Counted from the first letter of the stretch, positions 1 to 9,587 are shown. The stretch: 64,000 bases of DNA from CAVQRC01 sp963715045 (GCA_963715045.1 CAVQRC010000016.1:224212-288211), one strand, 5' to 3'. The notes: generated by a model from the sequence alone, not told the origin. A program made the numbers and translations.

Positions 1-452
1 GCGACACGGCGAAGCTTCGTGTTGTCGGTATCAGGGAGCGTCTCTTCACCGACCAGGTTCTTGCTAAGGGCCCCGAAGCACAGGCTGAATTGCGGCATGC
101 ACCAGATCATGTTGGCCAGCATCGTGGCAATCAGCCAGCCCCAGCCAAGCACCGGGTTGATGTGCTGGTTGATCTGGCGAAACGGCCGCTCGCCGGTCGA
201 GAGCGTCACGTAGCTGATGGCCGAGAGCATCACGACACCCATCGCGATCGCGACCAGCTGCAGCCAGAGCAGACTCGTGCCGCCCAGGATGCCCAGAAAC
301 AAGGCGCCGGCCAGCGAACCTCCGCCGAGCGTGATCGCACTCTGCAGCCACCCCGGGCCGGAAAGACGGATGTAGGTCGACAGGACCGAGAGTCCCCCCT
401 TTTGTTGCGCATCAAGAAGGGCCAGGCGATCGCGTTGAACTGGATCGGACAT
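1..452 (-). CDS. Nramp-like divalent metal transporter, N-terminal part (runs off the window)
   Basis: The frame opens with ATG at 452 and stays open to base 1, so about 150 residues are present and the C-terminus lies outside the window. The protein has a short cytoplasmic start, then the stretch SGPGWLQSAITLGGGSLAG, followed by at least three hydrophobic segments. This layout resembles the first helices of Nramp-type metal transporters, which import Mn2+/Fe2+ with protons across the inner membrane. The classical DPGN motif of helix 1 is not present, so substrate and exact family are uncertain. The start lies only 15 bp after the stop of the flavin oxidoreductase on the same strand, which suggests co-transcription. 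Confidence 0.5.
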   Translation of the reverse strand, partial: MSDPVQRDRLALLDAQQKGGLSVLSTYIRLSGPGWLQSAITLGGGSLAGALFLGILGGTSLLWLQLVAIAMGVVMLSAISYVTLSTGERPFRQINQHINPVLGWGWLIATMLANMIWCMPQFSLCFGALSKNLVGEETLPDTDNTKLRRV

Positions 453-467
453 GAAAGCTGCCGCCGT

Positions 468-1928
468 TCAGGAGTTGGATGAGGAAGAAGATGAGTCGTC
501 CGCCGCGGCCCGCTTGAAGGCCTTGAGCTGGGTGGCTGCTTCGAGCTGCTTGTAGTAGTCATCAAGCGGAAAGCAGCCCGAGATCAAACCGTTCCGCGGG
601 GCGGTCGTGCAGTCGCTGAATGTACGGCAGATGTACTTGTTCTTTAAGGGTCTGCCGGCCAGCGTATCGGCCGGAAGATCGGGATAGCTGAGCACCATCC
701 GACCCAGTCCCACCGAATCGACGGCCCCGCTCCGCACGACCGCCTGGGCAACGTTCGGCAACCATTGCTGCAGATAGCTGTATCCGGAACCGACGAGGAT
801 CAAATCCGCCGCGTAGGCCTTGAGATCGGCCGTCAGGCGAATCTGGCGGGCCACACCCACCAGCGGATCTTCGGGCGGCGAGTAGCCATCCGACGGCGGG
901 AACAAGGCCGGTCGCTGAATGTGCGGATTGTAATAGGGACTTCCGACACTGATACAGACCTGATCGATCGCCAACTCGCGGAACATGTCGAGTAGCCGCT
1001 TGGGTTCGGTGAGATCGAAGCCCAGGCCGGTCCCATCGCCCCCGAACGCGTAATCGTAGCGTCCGCTCTCGGGCAGCAAGGGGACGCCCGCTCCATCCTC
1101 CCCTCTGCCAAATGGCACCCAGTCGGCCGCGCTCACGCGAACCACGATGCCCAGCCCGGGGACTTCACTGCGGATGCCCTCGATGACTTCCCGCAGGAAC
1201 CGCGTCCGGTTCTCGAAGCTGCCGCCGTACGGACCCGGCCGCTCGAACGCACTGAGAAACTCGTGGCCCAGGTAGCCATGACAATGCTTGACGTCGACGA
1301 ATTCGAAGCCGCACTCGGCCGCCAACCGGGCGGCGACGACAAACGCGTCGCGGATCGCCCTGATTTCATCGTCGGTCAGCACGCGGAAATCGTCGGTAAC
1401 GCCGAACCGCTCTTCCAGAATCGGATGGTGATACAGCACCCGTGGCTCTGCACGTTGCTTTTCGCGCGGCCGGGCGAACCGACCGGAATGCGTCAACTGC
1501 AGGCCGACGTACAGATCGCTGGTCTCACCGAACGCCTCGGCGTGGGCGGCGATCAACGTGTCGCGAAGACCGGCGATCGAATCGCGAGTATCCCGATTGA
1601 GACAAAGCTGATTCGGATTGGCCCGGCCATCCGCCGTGACGGCTACGGCCTCGCCCCCCCAGATCCATTTCGCCCCACTCAGGCCAAACCGCCGCCATCT
1701 CCGCTCGGTGTGTTCGGTCGGCCGCCCGTTGAGCGTTCCGTCCCAGCCCTCCATCGGCAGAATCGTGAATCGGTTGCCGACGACGCGGCCCCCAGCCTCG
1801 AGCGGTTGACCAAGCGGCCCCGCAGCTCCGGGCTCGACGGTGGCATCGAACGGGAGCTCGATGCCCAGGGCATCGATGTGCTGCTGGAACTTGTCAGGCG
1901 TGTTGAAGCGAGCGACGCGAGGATACAT
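468..1928 (-). CDS. NADH:flavin oxidoreductase, old yellow enzyme family
   Basis: A protein of 486 residues with an FMN-binding TIM barrel. The N-terminal part carries NRFTILPMEGWDG, and the middle carries VDVKHCHGYLGHEFLSAF, matching the substrate-binding histidine region and strand of old-yellow-enzyme/2,4-dienoyl-CoA reductase relatives; RPGPYGGSFENRTRF follows as in that family. Such enzymes reduce activated C=C bonds with NAD(P)H in the cytoplasm; the substrate cannot be told. The open frame extends further upstream to 2069, but that part translates the GGGGTCAG microsatellite, so ATG at 1928 (MYPRVARF) is chosen. It is downstream of the ROK kinase and 15 bp before the transporter gene. 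Confidence 0.85.
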   Translation of the reverse strand: MYPRVARFNTPDKFQQHIDALGIELPFDATVEPGAAGPLGQPLEAGGRVVGNRFTILPMEGWDGTLNGRPTEHTERRWRRFGLSGAKWIWGGEAVAVTADGRANPNQLCLNRDTRDSIAGLRDTLIAAHAEAFGETSDLYVGLQLTHSGRFARPREKQRAEPRVLYHHPILEERFGVTDDFRVLTDDEIRAIRDAFVVAARLAAECGFEFVDVKHCHGYLGHEFLSAFERPGPYGGSFENRTRFLREVIEGIRSEVPGLGIVVRVSAADWVPFGRGEDGAGVPLLPESGRYDYAFGGDGTGLGFDLTEPKRLLDMFRELAIDQVCISVGSPYYNPHIQRPALFPPSDGYSPPEDPLVGVARQIRLTADLKAYAADLILVGSGYSYLQQWLPNVAQAVVRSGAVDSVGLGRMVLSYPDLPADTLAGRPLKNKYICRTFSDCTTAPRNGLISGCFPLDDYYKQLEAATQLKAFKRAAADDSSSSSSNS

Positions 1929-1972
1929 CAGGGGAGTAGGGGTCGAGGGGTCAGGGGTCAGGAGCCCTCGGC
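1929..1972. repeat. GGGGTCAG-type microsatellite directly upstream of the oxidoreductase start
   Basis: A degenerate run of GGGGTC/GGGGTCAG words touches the start codon of the minus-strand oxidoreductase. The same word family occurs at 30201-30239 and 36133-36172, each time at a gene edge. Confidence 0.7.
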
Positions 1973-2071
1973 TCTGCCGGGGGATGGCGGGCGAAACTAC
2001 GCCGGGAGTCGGCAGAATCATCCGCCACGGTACGGTAACCGCTTGGTTGTCCGGGGGGCAAGGATCCACAG

Positions 2072-3022
2072 TTACTGGCAGAGTTCGGCCCAGGCCAGTC
2101 CGCCGTGGAGGACGACTTCTTCGCCGAGTTGGGCGGGGACGATCTGGTAGGTGTTCTGCATCGAAGGCATGGCGTACTCGGCGACACGTTGCCGCAGGGG
2201 GTGCAGGAACAGGGATTCAGCGATCAGCGAGACGCCGCCGCCGACCACGATCACGTCGGGGCTCATCAGCGTCACGACCTGGCCCAGCGCCCACCCATAC
2301 ACCTGGACCGCCTGTCGCAAGACGCGGTCCGCGATCGCATTTCCCTGCCGGGCCAACTGGGCCACATGTCGGGCGCTGAGATCGGCAAGTTGTCCGTCGC
2401 AGGCCGCGAAGAGCTGTGTCGCCGCATCGGCCTCGGCGGGGGACGCCAGCTCGAAAGCGGCACGGGCCTGGGCAGCGATTCCCAGACCACTTGCCTGGGA
2501 TTCCACGATCTGGTCGGCTGCAAGCGCATCGACACCGGGACGCAGATGGCCGATTTCGCAGGCCCCACCCGTAGCCCCGCGATAGGGATGACCCGCCACC
2601 ACAAGAGCGCCCCCGATCCCCGTCCCGATGTTGCTGTAGAACACGACCCGATGCCCCCGGCCACCGCCCGCACGCGCTTCGGCGAGACCGGCCAGGTCGG
2701 CGTCGTTACCGATCACGGTCGGCACGCCCAACTCGCGAGTGCACCACGCGGCAAGTGGAAATCCGTCCCAACCAGCGACATGAAAACTCTTGATCGCTAC
2801 ACCCGATTCGACGTCGACCGGTCCGCCGAACCCGATGCCGATCGCCGTCACCGGAAACTCCTTGATGAGCCGACTTCCGATCTCGATGATCTGCCCGCGA
2901 ATCCCGGCCGCACCCGCCCCGATATCCACCGCCTGGCGTTCGATCCGGACCAGCTGCTGACCACTGCCAGGCCCCACAGCGAGCTGCAGCTTGGTACCGC
3001 CGATCTCGATGGCCAAATACAT
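2072..3022 (-). CDS. ROK-family sugar kinase, zinc motif lacking
   Basis: About 316 residues. The N-terminus YLAIEIGGTKLQLAVG is the ATP-phosphate loop of ROK kinases, followed by IGIGFGGPVD, VIGNDADLAGLAEA and NIGTGIGGALVVAGHPYRG, all in ROK order. These cytoplasmic enzymes phosphorylate glucose, N-acetylglucosamine or N-acetylmannosamine. The usual CxCGxxGCxE zinc site after EIGH is missing: the sequence reads GACEIGHLRPGVDALAADQIVES. ATG at 3022 is preferred because the glycine loop follows at the usual distance; another ATG lies three codons upstream at 3031. Its 3' neighbour is the oxidoreductase and its 5' neighbour the sulfatase, all on the minus strand. Confidence 0.85.
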   Translation of the reverse strand: MYLAIEIGGTKLQLAVGPGSGQQLVRIERQAVDIGAGAAGIRGQIIEIGSRLIKEFPVTAIGIGFGGPVDVESGVAIKSFHVAGWDGFPLAAWCTRELGVPTVIGNDADLAGLAEARAGGGRGHRVVFYSNIGTGIGGALVVAGHPYRGATGGACEIGHLRPGVDALAADQIVESQASGLGIAAQARAAFELASPAEADAATQLFAACDGQLADLSARHVAQLARQGNAIADRVLRQAVQVYGWALGQVVTLMSPDVIVVGGGVSLIAESLFLHPLRQRVAEYAMPSMQNTYQIVPAQLGEEVVLHGGLAWAELCQ

Positions 3023-3058
3023 GCGTTTCAATCACAGAGGAACGCCGGATGCGACTTG

Positions 3059-4927
3059 TCAGCGATCGTAGCGTTCGCCCAGCACGGTCATCAAGCGACC
3101 CTGATACTTCTGAACTCGATCAGGAGCGCGGGTGTCGAGGATCGGTAGCGCGCGGATCCGCGCGGCATAGGGCCGACAGGCGTCGCCACATCGATCGAGT
3201 ACGTTGAGGGCATAGATGGCCGCGTAGGCACTGCTTTGAGCATGATCGGCGACCGCCAGGATCACTTCGATCGCGGCGTCCCGCAGTGACTCCGAACCAT
3301 CGCGGACGATGGCTTCGGCAGCCGCAAGTCGTACGACGGGCGATTCGTCGTCAAGCAGTCCGGTCAACTCGCGCTCGCTGCTAAGGACCGCCTCGCGACC
3401 TCGATTGAGCATTCCCATCGCCGCCCAATACCGTACGCCACTGTCGGCATCCCCGAGATTCTTGCGGCACTCCTCAAGGGCCGCGGGCGTCGGCCGCGAC
3501 GCGGCATCCGCGGCCGACATGAGGCGTGCGAGGGGATAGCGTGAGTCGTCTCGCACGAACGCGTAGATGGTCGTGCCGGCCGCGCGGCGATGCATTTCAG
3601 CTTCGGGAAGAAACCCCGAATCGCGAATCGCGAGCGAAAAGTCTCGCGTTGCCTGACGCATCCGCTCAAGAACCTGGCGGTGCTCCGGCGAATCGGCCAG
3701 ATTGCGGACTTCGTCCGGGTCCTGCTCGAGGTCGTACAGTTCCTCGGGTTGTTTGGGCTCCCAGAACGCCGCCTGCTCGGGGGTCAATTCTCCCGCATCG
3801 TACAGGCGTTTCCAGTCGCGGGTCGTCGGTGTCTGAAACATGTACTGGAGGTACTGGCCGGCGGGGACGTCGGGCATGAAGTTGCGTACATAGCAATAGC
3901 GTTCGTCGCGCACCGACCGTGCCATGTCGATCCGTTCGTCCATCCGGCAGCGGAAACCGAAGTTGTACCGTCGCGGCTCGGGACGATCAGAACCAAGAAA
4001 GGCCACGCCCTGCAGGTACTCGGGCCGGGCGACGCCCGCCAGGGCGAGAACCGTCGGCGCCAGATCGATGAACCCCACCATCTGGTCGCTGCGACTTCCC
4101 GGCGGCAATTCGGTCGTCGCCGCTGTGTGAAGGCCGGGTGGAACGTAGACCAGCAGCGGCACGTGCAGCCCGGAGTTCTTTGGTGACCGCTTGTTGCGGG
4201 GCATCCCCGATCCGTGGTCGCCGAAATAGAACACGATCGTGCTGTCGGCTACGCCGGCCGCTTCAAGTTCCGCGAGTCGCGCCCCGACGAACGTATCCAT
4301 CTCGGTGAGCCGATCGTAGTATTGGGCCCAGTCCTGCCGCACGATCGGCGTGTCGGGATGGTAGGCGGGAACTCGAACCTGAGCCGGGTCGTGGATCGCC
4401 TCGTGGGGACGCTTGCGGATACTGCTTTCGTGCGTCACGGTCGTGTTGAACACGGCGAAGAACGGTTGATCCGGACCGCGATTGCGCCAGTGTGCTTTCG
4501 CGGACGATTCGTCCCACACCTGGCCCGGCTTCGCGAAGTTGTAGTCTTCCTTCCTGTTGTTGGTGCAGTAGTAACCGGCCTCGCGAAGAAGCTGTGGAAA
4601 CATGCGAATCTCGGCGGGAAGCTCGACCATGCTCCGCATGTGTTGCCCGCCGGCCGTCGGTGGATAGAGCCCCGTAATGATCGTTGATCGGGCTGGCGCA
4701 CAGACCGGCGCGTTCGACCAGGCGTACTTGTAAAGGATGCCGCGACTCGCCAGGCGGTCGAGGTTCGGCGTCGTCGCGTATGCGTCGCCGTAACAACCGA
4801 GGTGCGGGCCGTTGTCTTCGCTCGTGATCCACAGGATGTTCGGCCCGGCGGCAGCCAGGACGGTCGTCCAGCCCGGAAACAGCACCAAGGCAAGAAGCGT
4901 CTTAAACCTGCAGTTCATCGCTGGCAA
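3059..4927 (-). CDS. Secreted sulfatase with C-terminal HEAT-like region
   Basis: 622 residues with a signal peptide (FKTLLALVLFPGWTTVLAAA). The alkaline-phosphatase-like fold starts at PNILWITSEDNGPHLGCYGD, with the metal-binding Asp/Asn. The formylglycine signature is CAPAR in NAPVCAPARSTIITGLYP, so the Cys is the residue to be matured by an anaerobic or FGE-type enzyme; FYFGDHGSGMPR gives the second metal site. The last 150 residues (about 470-620) are alanine/leucine-rich repeats with GVRYWAAMGMLNRG and SPVVRLAAAEAIVRDG, typical HEAT repeats. The enzyme probably removes sulfate from glycans in the periplasm or outside. It is followed by the ROK kinase 36 bp downstream. Confidence 0.92.
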   Translation of the reverse strand: MPAMNCRFKTLLALVLFPGWTTVLAAAGPNILWITSEDNGPHLGCYGDAYATTPNLDRLASRGILYKYAWSNAPVCAPARSTIITGLYPPTAGGQHMRSMVELPAEIRMFPQLLREAGYYCTNNRKEDYNFAKPGQVWDESSAKAHWRNRGPDQPFFAVFNTTVTHESSIRKRPHEAIHDPAQVRVPAYHPDTPIVRQDWAQYYDRLTEMDTFVGARLAELEAAGVADSTIVFYFGDHGSGMPRNKRSPKNSGLHVPLLVYVPPGLHTAATTELPPGSRSDQMVGFIDLAPTVLALAGVARPEYLQGVAFLGSDRPEPRRYNFGFRCRMDERIDMARSVRDERYCYVRNFMPDVPAGQYLQYMFQTPTTRDWKRLYDAGELTPEQAAFWEPKQPEELYDLEQDPDEVRNLADSPEHRQVLERMRQATRDFSLAIRDSGFLPEAEMHRRAAGTTIYAFVRDDSRYPLARLMSAADAASRPTPAALEECRKNLGDADSGVRYWAAMGMLNRGREAVLSSERELTGLLDDESPVVRLAAAEAIVRDGSESLRDAAIEVILAVADHAQSSAYAAIYALNVLDRCGDACRPYAARIRALPILDTRAPDRVQKYQGRLMTVLGERYDR

Positions 4928-5030
4928 GATCCTGGATTCCGGGCATGGTTCTGAACGGTGCTCAACATCTTAGCAGGTCGGGACATTACGTAGATGGGCC
5001 GATCGGTCCTGAGGGCCACCGCCCTGCTGC

Positions 5031-5072
5031 TCCCCGTCTCCCCGTCTCCCCGTCTCCCTGTCTCCCTGTCTC
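5031..5072. repeat. CTCCCCGT/CTCCCTGT 8-nt microsatellite
   Basis: About five tandem copies of an octamer (CTCCCCGT changing to CTCCCTGT) directly after, and touching, the stop codon of the minus-strand symporter. Confidence 0.8.
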
Positions 5073-6436
5073 ACCCAGCCCCGGCAAAAAAGAAGTATCC
5101 GAACGTCGAGACGATCACCGCCCCGATAAGATTCAGCACGAATCCTTCCCGGGCCATGTCCTTGACGGTCAATCGCTCGGAACCGAACACGACGGCGTTG
5201 GGCCCCGTGGCGACCGGCAACATGAATGCGAAGCTCGCGCTGATTGCTGCAGGGACCATGATCATCTTGGGCTCGATCTCCGCCGCCACGGCCGCGGCAG
5301 CGAGAATCGGCATCAGCAGATTCGTGGTGGCCGTATTGGTCGTCACCTCGGTGAGAAACGTCACGCCCAGGCAGATCGACAGGATCAACAACGCCGGGGG
5401 CAGGTCGCACAAGCCGGCCAGCGACTCGCCGAGCGTGGCACTCAGGCCCGATGCCTTGAAGGCCTCGGCGAGAATCATTCCGCTACTGAACAACAGCAAA
5501 ATCCCCCATGGAATTCGCACGGCCGTTTTCCAGTCCAGCAGCCGCTCTCCGCGACCGTTGGGGATCAGAAACATCGCGACCACGGCCAAGAGCGCCACCG
5601 AAGCGTCGTTTGCGCCCTCCAGGCCGGGCAAGCTGCTCCAGGCCTTCCGCGTTACCCACAACAAGGCCGTGATCGCAAATACGATCAGCGTGCGGCTCTC
5701 TTCGGCACGCCATTGCCCGGGATGCGGAACTTCGATCGGTCGCTCTAGTCGCAGCCCCCGCGTCAGCCAGATACCGACCGCCGGAATCATCACCACGACC
5801 ACCGGGATGGCCCAGGTCATCCACTCCACGAACGACGGCTCCTCGCCCGTGGTGCGGGCATACTCCCGCATAAAGATCAAGTTCGGCGGTGTCCCGATGG
5901 GCGTTCCCGACCCCGCCCACACTGGCCGCATAGGCAGTCCCCAGCAGCAGCGCGGTCCCCACCCGCCGATCTTCCACCCGATCGATGACCGCCATCACGA
6001 TCGGCAGCATCATCAGCGTCGTGGCCATGTTCGAAATCCACATGCTCAGCACCGCGGCGGCAGCCATGAACCCGAACACCAGCCGCCGTGCACTTCGACC
6101 GCCGAACAAGTGAACCATGTTCAACGCGATCCGGCGGTGAGCGCCACTCCGTTCCATCGCCGAAGACAGGATGAATCCACCCAGTAGGAGCAGGATCAGT
6201 TTGTCGCCGTAGGCGGCCGCCACCTGTTCGGCCGAGAGCACGCCCACCAGCGGAAACACGGCGATCGGGATCAGCGACGTCGCCGGGATCGGAATCGGCT
6301 CGAAGATCCACCACACCGCCGTCAACAACGTGATCCCAGCCGTCCACGCGATCGCCGCTGAATGACCCGAAAGCAGCATGCCCAGACCAAGCGACAACCC
6401 CAGCAGCGGTCCGGCGATCGTGATCCAAGTCTTCAT
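5071..6436 (-). CDS. SLC13/DASS sodium:dicarboxylate symporter, one frameshift
   Basis: Two overlapping minus frames join into one membrane protein of about 450 residues with roughly eleven hydrophobic segments. The first half ends TAYAASVGGVG and the second starts TPIGTPPNLIFMREYA, together the SLC13 sodium/substrate motif (usually VGGxxTxIGTPPN). The break is at about 5918, where GGGAACG on the coding strand would need to be GGGACG. The second half ends with the SNTATTN-type motif region TTNTATTNLLMPIL. The transporter probably takes up di- or tricarboxylates or sulfate across the inner membrane. It is the first gene of the minus-strand row that continues with the sulfatase. Confidence 0.82.
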
Positions 6437-6600
6437 TCAGGCATCAGTCCATCTGGGCGATCCGGGTATGAGCGGAACTCAATCACAACCTAGTCTTTAT
6501 CAAGGGGCGACTGCGCCAGCGATTTCGCGATTCGCCGCCTCGCCGGTGGCGGACGACAGAGACTGGCAAACATCGACTCAAGCGGGCCACAGGCGGTACC

Positions 6601-7035
6601 ATGCGATTACTCGCGATCATTGTAACGGCTGTCCTGATTCTTCTGCTGTGGGCCGGATGCACGAGCCGTGGTCAGGCCACGCACCCGCTGACGATCGAAG
6701 TCGTCTCGAGCGACGGAGTGCCGCTTTCGGGAGTTCGTGTGACCATGCGAGAAGTGATGACCGGACGCACGGCACGAGGGATCTGCAACGAGCAGGGCCA
6801 GTGCCGGATGAGCACCTTCTCGACCGACGACGGGGTTGTCCAGGGGACCCATGAAGTGGCTCTCACCGAGGTCGTCGTCCCCCGGGACGAAACGGCCTCG
6901 AACGCGGTTTCCAGTGGAATGCCGAGCCAGCCGCGAATCGCCTGGCGATACGCGAGCTTCGACCGCTCGGGCATCGTCCTCGAAGTCACGCCGGATTCCG
7001 AGCGGTTCGTGACGATCCGTCTCGAGCGGGATTGA
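6601..7035 (+). CDS. Small lipoprotein with carboxypeptidase-regulatory-like fold
   Basis: 144 residues. The N-terminus MRLLAIIVTAVLILLLWAGC is a lipoprotein signal with the lipobox Cys at residue 20. The rest, starting LTIEVVSSDGVPLSGVRVTMREVMTGRTARGICNEQG, has the rhythm of the carboxypeptidase-regulatory-like (transthyretin-like) domain that is very common in planctomycete surface lipoproteins. No catalytic motif is visible. It stands alone on the plus strand, divergent from the SLC13 gene, and is followed by two copies of a hairpin repeat. Confidence 0.75.
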   Translation: MRLLAIIVTAVLILLLWAGCTSRGQATHPLTIEVVSSDGVPLSGVRVTMREVMTGRTARGICNEQGQCRMSTFSTDDGVVQGTHEVALTEVVVPRDETASNAVSSGMPSQPRIAWRYASFDRSGIVLEVTPDSERFVTIRLERD

Positions 7036-7102
7036 AATTCGGAAGCAGTTCTGGGCCGGGGCGAACGGGGTTCGAGTTCGCCGAGGTCGACTCTTAGGCC
7101 AT

Positions 7103-7172
7103 TCACGCTCGGCGAGCGTGACCCACGGGCAGGTCTTCACTCCTGTCACGCTCGGCGAGCGTGACCCACGGG
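7103..7172. repeat. Two copies of the GCTCGGCGAGC hairpin repeat
   Basis: Copies at 7103-7129 and 7146-7172, 43 bp apart, read TCACGCTCGGCGAGCGTGA followed by CCCACGGG. The first part is a near-perfect hairpin (8-bp stem, GGC loop). Other copies are at 16449-16474 and, as a variant with compensatory changes, at 48133-48158. Confidence 0.85.
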
Positions 7173-7312
7173 CTCGGGGCGTGCCGCACCGGCCCATTTG
7201 TCGGATTCTGGCTACACGGTTAGGAAGCCTGAAACGACAGACATTTTGGGCCCGCAGCGTATGTTAAGTGCTCTACCTTGCCGTGCTCCGCTGCCACCCT
7301 ACGAGTCCCCCG

Positions 7313-7790
7313 ATGCCAGACTCCGGCTCCTCACCACAACTGCTTCGCTTCGCGTTGGGCATCGTGTTCTTTCACTTCGGTTTCTTGAAGTTCTTTCCGG
7401 ACCTCAGCCCGGCTGAGTTGATCGCGTCGCAGACGATCATGCGGCTCACGGGCGGAACGCTCGACGCCGCAGACCGCGTTGTGGTGGCTGGCGATCCTCG
7501 AGTGCGCGATCGGCCTGGGCTTCCTGTTCAACGTGGCCGGCCGCCTGGTCCTGGTACTGTTCCTGCTCCATATGCTGGGAACTTTCGTGCCCCTGTTCGT
7601 GCTGCCGGAGTTCACCTTCAAGTTTGCCCCTTTCGGACCGACATTCGAGGGTCAGTACATCCTCAAGAATACCGTCTTTCTCGCGGCGGGGCTGACGGTG
7701 CTCTGGCCCAGTTGCTTCCCGCGTCGTCGTCTATCGACCATGGCCGACCATCAAGTATCTGCCTCAGCAAGTCCTTCCTTGAGTGGATGA
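7313..7790 (+). CDS. DoxX-family membrane protein, one frameshift
   Basis: Begins at ATG 7313 (MPDSGSSPQLLRFALGIVFFHFGFLKFFPDLSP). The first hydrophobic segment LLRFALGIVFFHFGFLKFF is the DoxX helix 1. After about 7475 the similarity continues one frame over with TALWWLAILECAIGLGFLFN, then VLFLLHMLGTFVPLFVLP. Together it is a four-helix inner-membrane protein of the DoxX/DoxD type (about 150 residues). One extra base in CGCAGACCGCG explains the break. The gene directly precedes the di-heme cytochrome gene, 6 bp apart, so a role at the quinone or respiratory level is plausible but not shown. Confidence 0.75.
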
Positions 7791-7796
7791 ATCCTC

Positions 7797-8063
7797 ATGA
7801 ATCGCATGATCAATGCGATCGCGATCGCGATCGGTGTCGTGGGAATGGCCTACGGCATTTCCGCAACCTACGACAAGTATCGCGGTACCGACCACAGCCG
7901 GGTTCCCCTCGCGCAACTGACTTCGAACCGTGGTTCAGCTGCCGCGTCTCAATTCGATCCGGACATCGCGACCCTCGGCGTGGCCGCGCCTCCCGCGCCG
8001 CAAGCCGTAACGGCCCTCCGTCCGACAGCCCCCTCGCTGTCGCGAGTACCACCGACGAATTGA
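7797..8063 (+). CDS. Probable N-terminal fragment of the di-heme cytochrome
   Basis: An 88-codon frame starting MNRMINAIAIAIGVVGMAYGISATYDKYRG, which is a membrane anchor or signal sequence followed by a low-complexity Ala/Pro linker. It ends at TGA 8061-8063, but 10 codons before the next frame the same reading frame shows LLYPTIDKGMRTPFDLW, while the frame beside it reads VASTTDELTAL. The most likely reading is one gene, 7797-9383, with compensating indels between about 7970 and 8070. Taken alone it would be a small anchored protein of unknown role. Confidence 0.55.
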   Translation: MNRMINAIAIAIGVVGMAYGISATYDKYRGTDHSRVPLAQLTSNRGSAAASQFDPDIATLGVAAPPAPQAVTALRPTAPSLSRVPPTN

Positions 8064-8090
8064 CTGCTCTATCCGACGATCGACAAGGGG

Positions 8091-9383
8091 ATGCGGACTC
8101 CTTTCGATCTGTGGCGATACTACGGCCGCGGACGCTCATCGTTCGGCTCGCCACTGCTCCCGATGCGGTTCGAGCAGTGGCTCTCCTTTCATCGCAAGCA
8201 GAAGCCGCAACTGATGCGTGATGTTCATGAATACATGAACGCCCGCTACGACTTTTCCGGTGCTGAGATTCCTGGCGTGACGATGTCGGGCGGCAAACCG
8301 ATCATGCTCGGCCCGGTCGCCCGCTTGCCGGACGGCATCGAGACGTACGAACAACTCGCCGCCCTGACCGCGGCCGAGATTCGCCAACGCGATCTGTTCC
8401 CCTACAAGCCGCTGGCGCACCCGCTCCAGTCAGTCGCCCACATGGTCTTCCCGCCGGCCTGGCTGGAAGCGCATCCCGAGCATCGACGGATCGACGTCGA
8501 AATGGACATTCCGCAGGAGTACCTGCCCGAGTTTCCCCCGCCCATGTTCCTGACCACGCACAAAGAACTGGGAGATGTCACGCGTGGTCGCGAAGTGACG
8601 CTCGACAACTTCTACGAGATCTTCGACGGCCTGATCACGCCCGAGCAGATGGAAGGACTCAAAGAACTGCTCCGCCCTTCTCCCACGACCTGGTTCAATC
8701 ACACCGAACATCGCATCACCGAGGCGCCATCCAAAGGCGTCGCCTGCTTCGACTGCCACGTCAACGGACATACCAATGGGGCCATCGAACTGGGGCCCGA
8801 TGCCCGCCCGAATCTGGCCCGCCTGCGAACCGACACGCCGACCATGCGGGGGAACTACAACCTGATGCAGCTTTCCTCGAAGCGGTCGATTCGCAGCATG
8901 GATCACTTTTCCGAAGTCGAAGAGTACTTTGATGGCGATCCGGGCATGCAGCAGGCCATCGGTCCGCGGGCCGTGAAACGCGAGGTCACCAATCGCATGG
9001 GCGATTTCAATTCGATCCTCGACTATCCGCCGGCCCCGAAGCTCGATCCGCTGATGCGGCTGTATCCGGACCTGGCCAGCGAAGCGGAACTTCGCGGCGA
9101 GACGCTGTTTCACGGCAAGGCCCAGTGCGCGAAGTGCCACTACGGCCCCGCCTTTGTGGACGATTACATGCACGACCTGCAGGTCGAGCGGTTCTACGTC
9201 GGTCGCCCGGAAGGTCCCATCAAGACGTTTCCGCTACGGGGGATCAAGGACTCGCCACCCTACCTGCACGATGGGCGGCTGCCGACGCTGCATGACACGG
9301 TCGAGTTCTTCAATCTCGTTCTGGAACTGGATCTCTCGCCGGACGAAAAATCGGATCTGGTCGCGTATCTGCTCTGCCTGTGA
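8091..9383 (+). CDS. Di-heme cytochrome c protein (annotated 'cytochrome B6' in planctomycetes)
   Basis: 430 residues from ATG 8091; the true start is probably the anchor at 7797. Two c-type heme sites are visible: CFDCH at about residue 217 and CAKCH at about residue 347. Between them are conserved blocks such as SSKRSIRSMDHFSEVEEYFDGDPG, and the C-terminus has FPLRGIKDSPPYLHDGRLPTLHDTVEFFN, the arrangement seen in cytochrome c peroxidase/MauG-like proteins. It should sit in the periplasm, anchored by the upstream segment, and move electrons or reduce peroxide. It is preceded by a DoxX protein and followed by a two-component system. Confidence 0.85.
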   Translation: MRTPFDLWRYYGRGRSSFGSPLLPMRFEQWLSFHRKQKPQLMRDVHEYMNARYDFSGAEIPGVTMSGGKPIMLGPVARLPDGIETYEQLAALTAAEIRQRDLFPYKPLAHPLQSVAHMVFPPAWLEAHPEHRRIDVEMDIPQEYLPEFPPPMFLTTHKELGDVTRGREVTLDNFYEIFDGLITPEQMEGLKELLRPSPTTWFNHTEHRITEAPSKGVACFDCHVNGHTNGAIELGPDARPNLARLRTDTPTMRGNYNLMQLSSKRSIRSMDHFSEVEEYFDGDPGMQQAIGPRAVKREVTNRMGDFNSILDYPPAPKLDPLMRLYPDLASEAELRGETLFHGKAQCAKCHYGPAFVDDYMHDLQVERFYVGRPEGPIKTFPLRGIKDSPPYLHDGRLPTLHDTVEFFNLVLELDLSPDEKSDLVAYLLCL

Positions 9384-9587
9384 CCGCGCGACCTCATCTC
9401 AGCGGGCGGCATGCCATCGCTTCCCTACCGAAGCGGTGAACGGGCGGACGCGGTACGCCTGTGCGACTCCTCCCTGCGGTACCCGATCAGGTCAGGCCCC
9501 GATAAGCTAAACTGACGGCGGACATTTCCTCTTGGGTGAGGACCGTTGGAAGCGTGCACTTTCTTCGAACTGCGGGTTGCGCCTGCC

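Noticed and set aside
2105..3148. 347-codon plus-strand open frame
   Set aside because: It is antisense to the ROK kinase, which has all family motifs.
7060..7100. tRNA-like T arm (GGTTCGAGTTCG)
   Set aside because: No acceptor, D or anticodon stem could be drawn around it.
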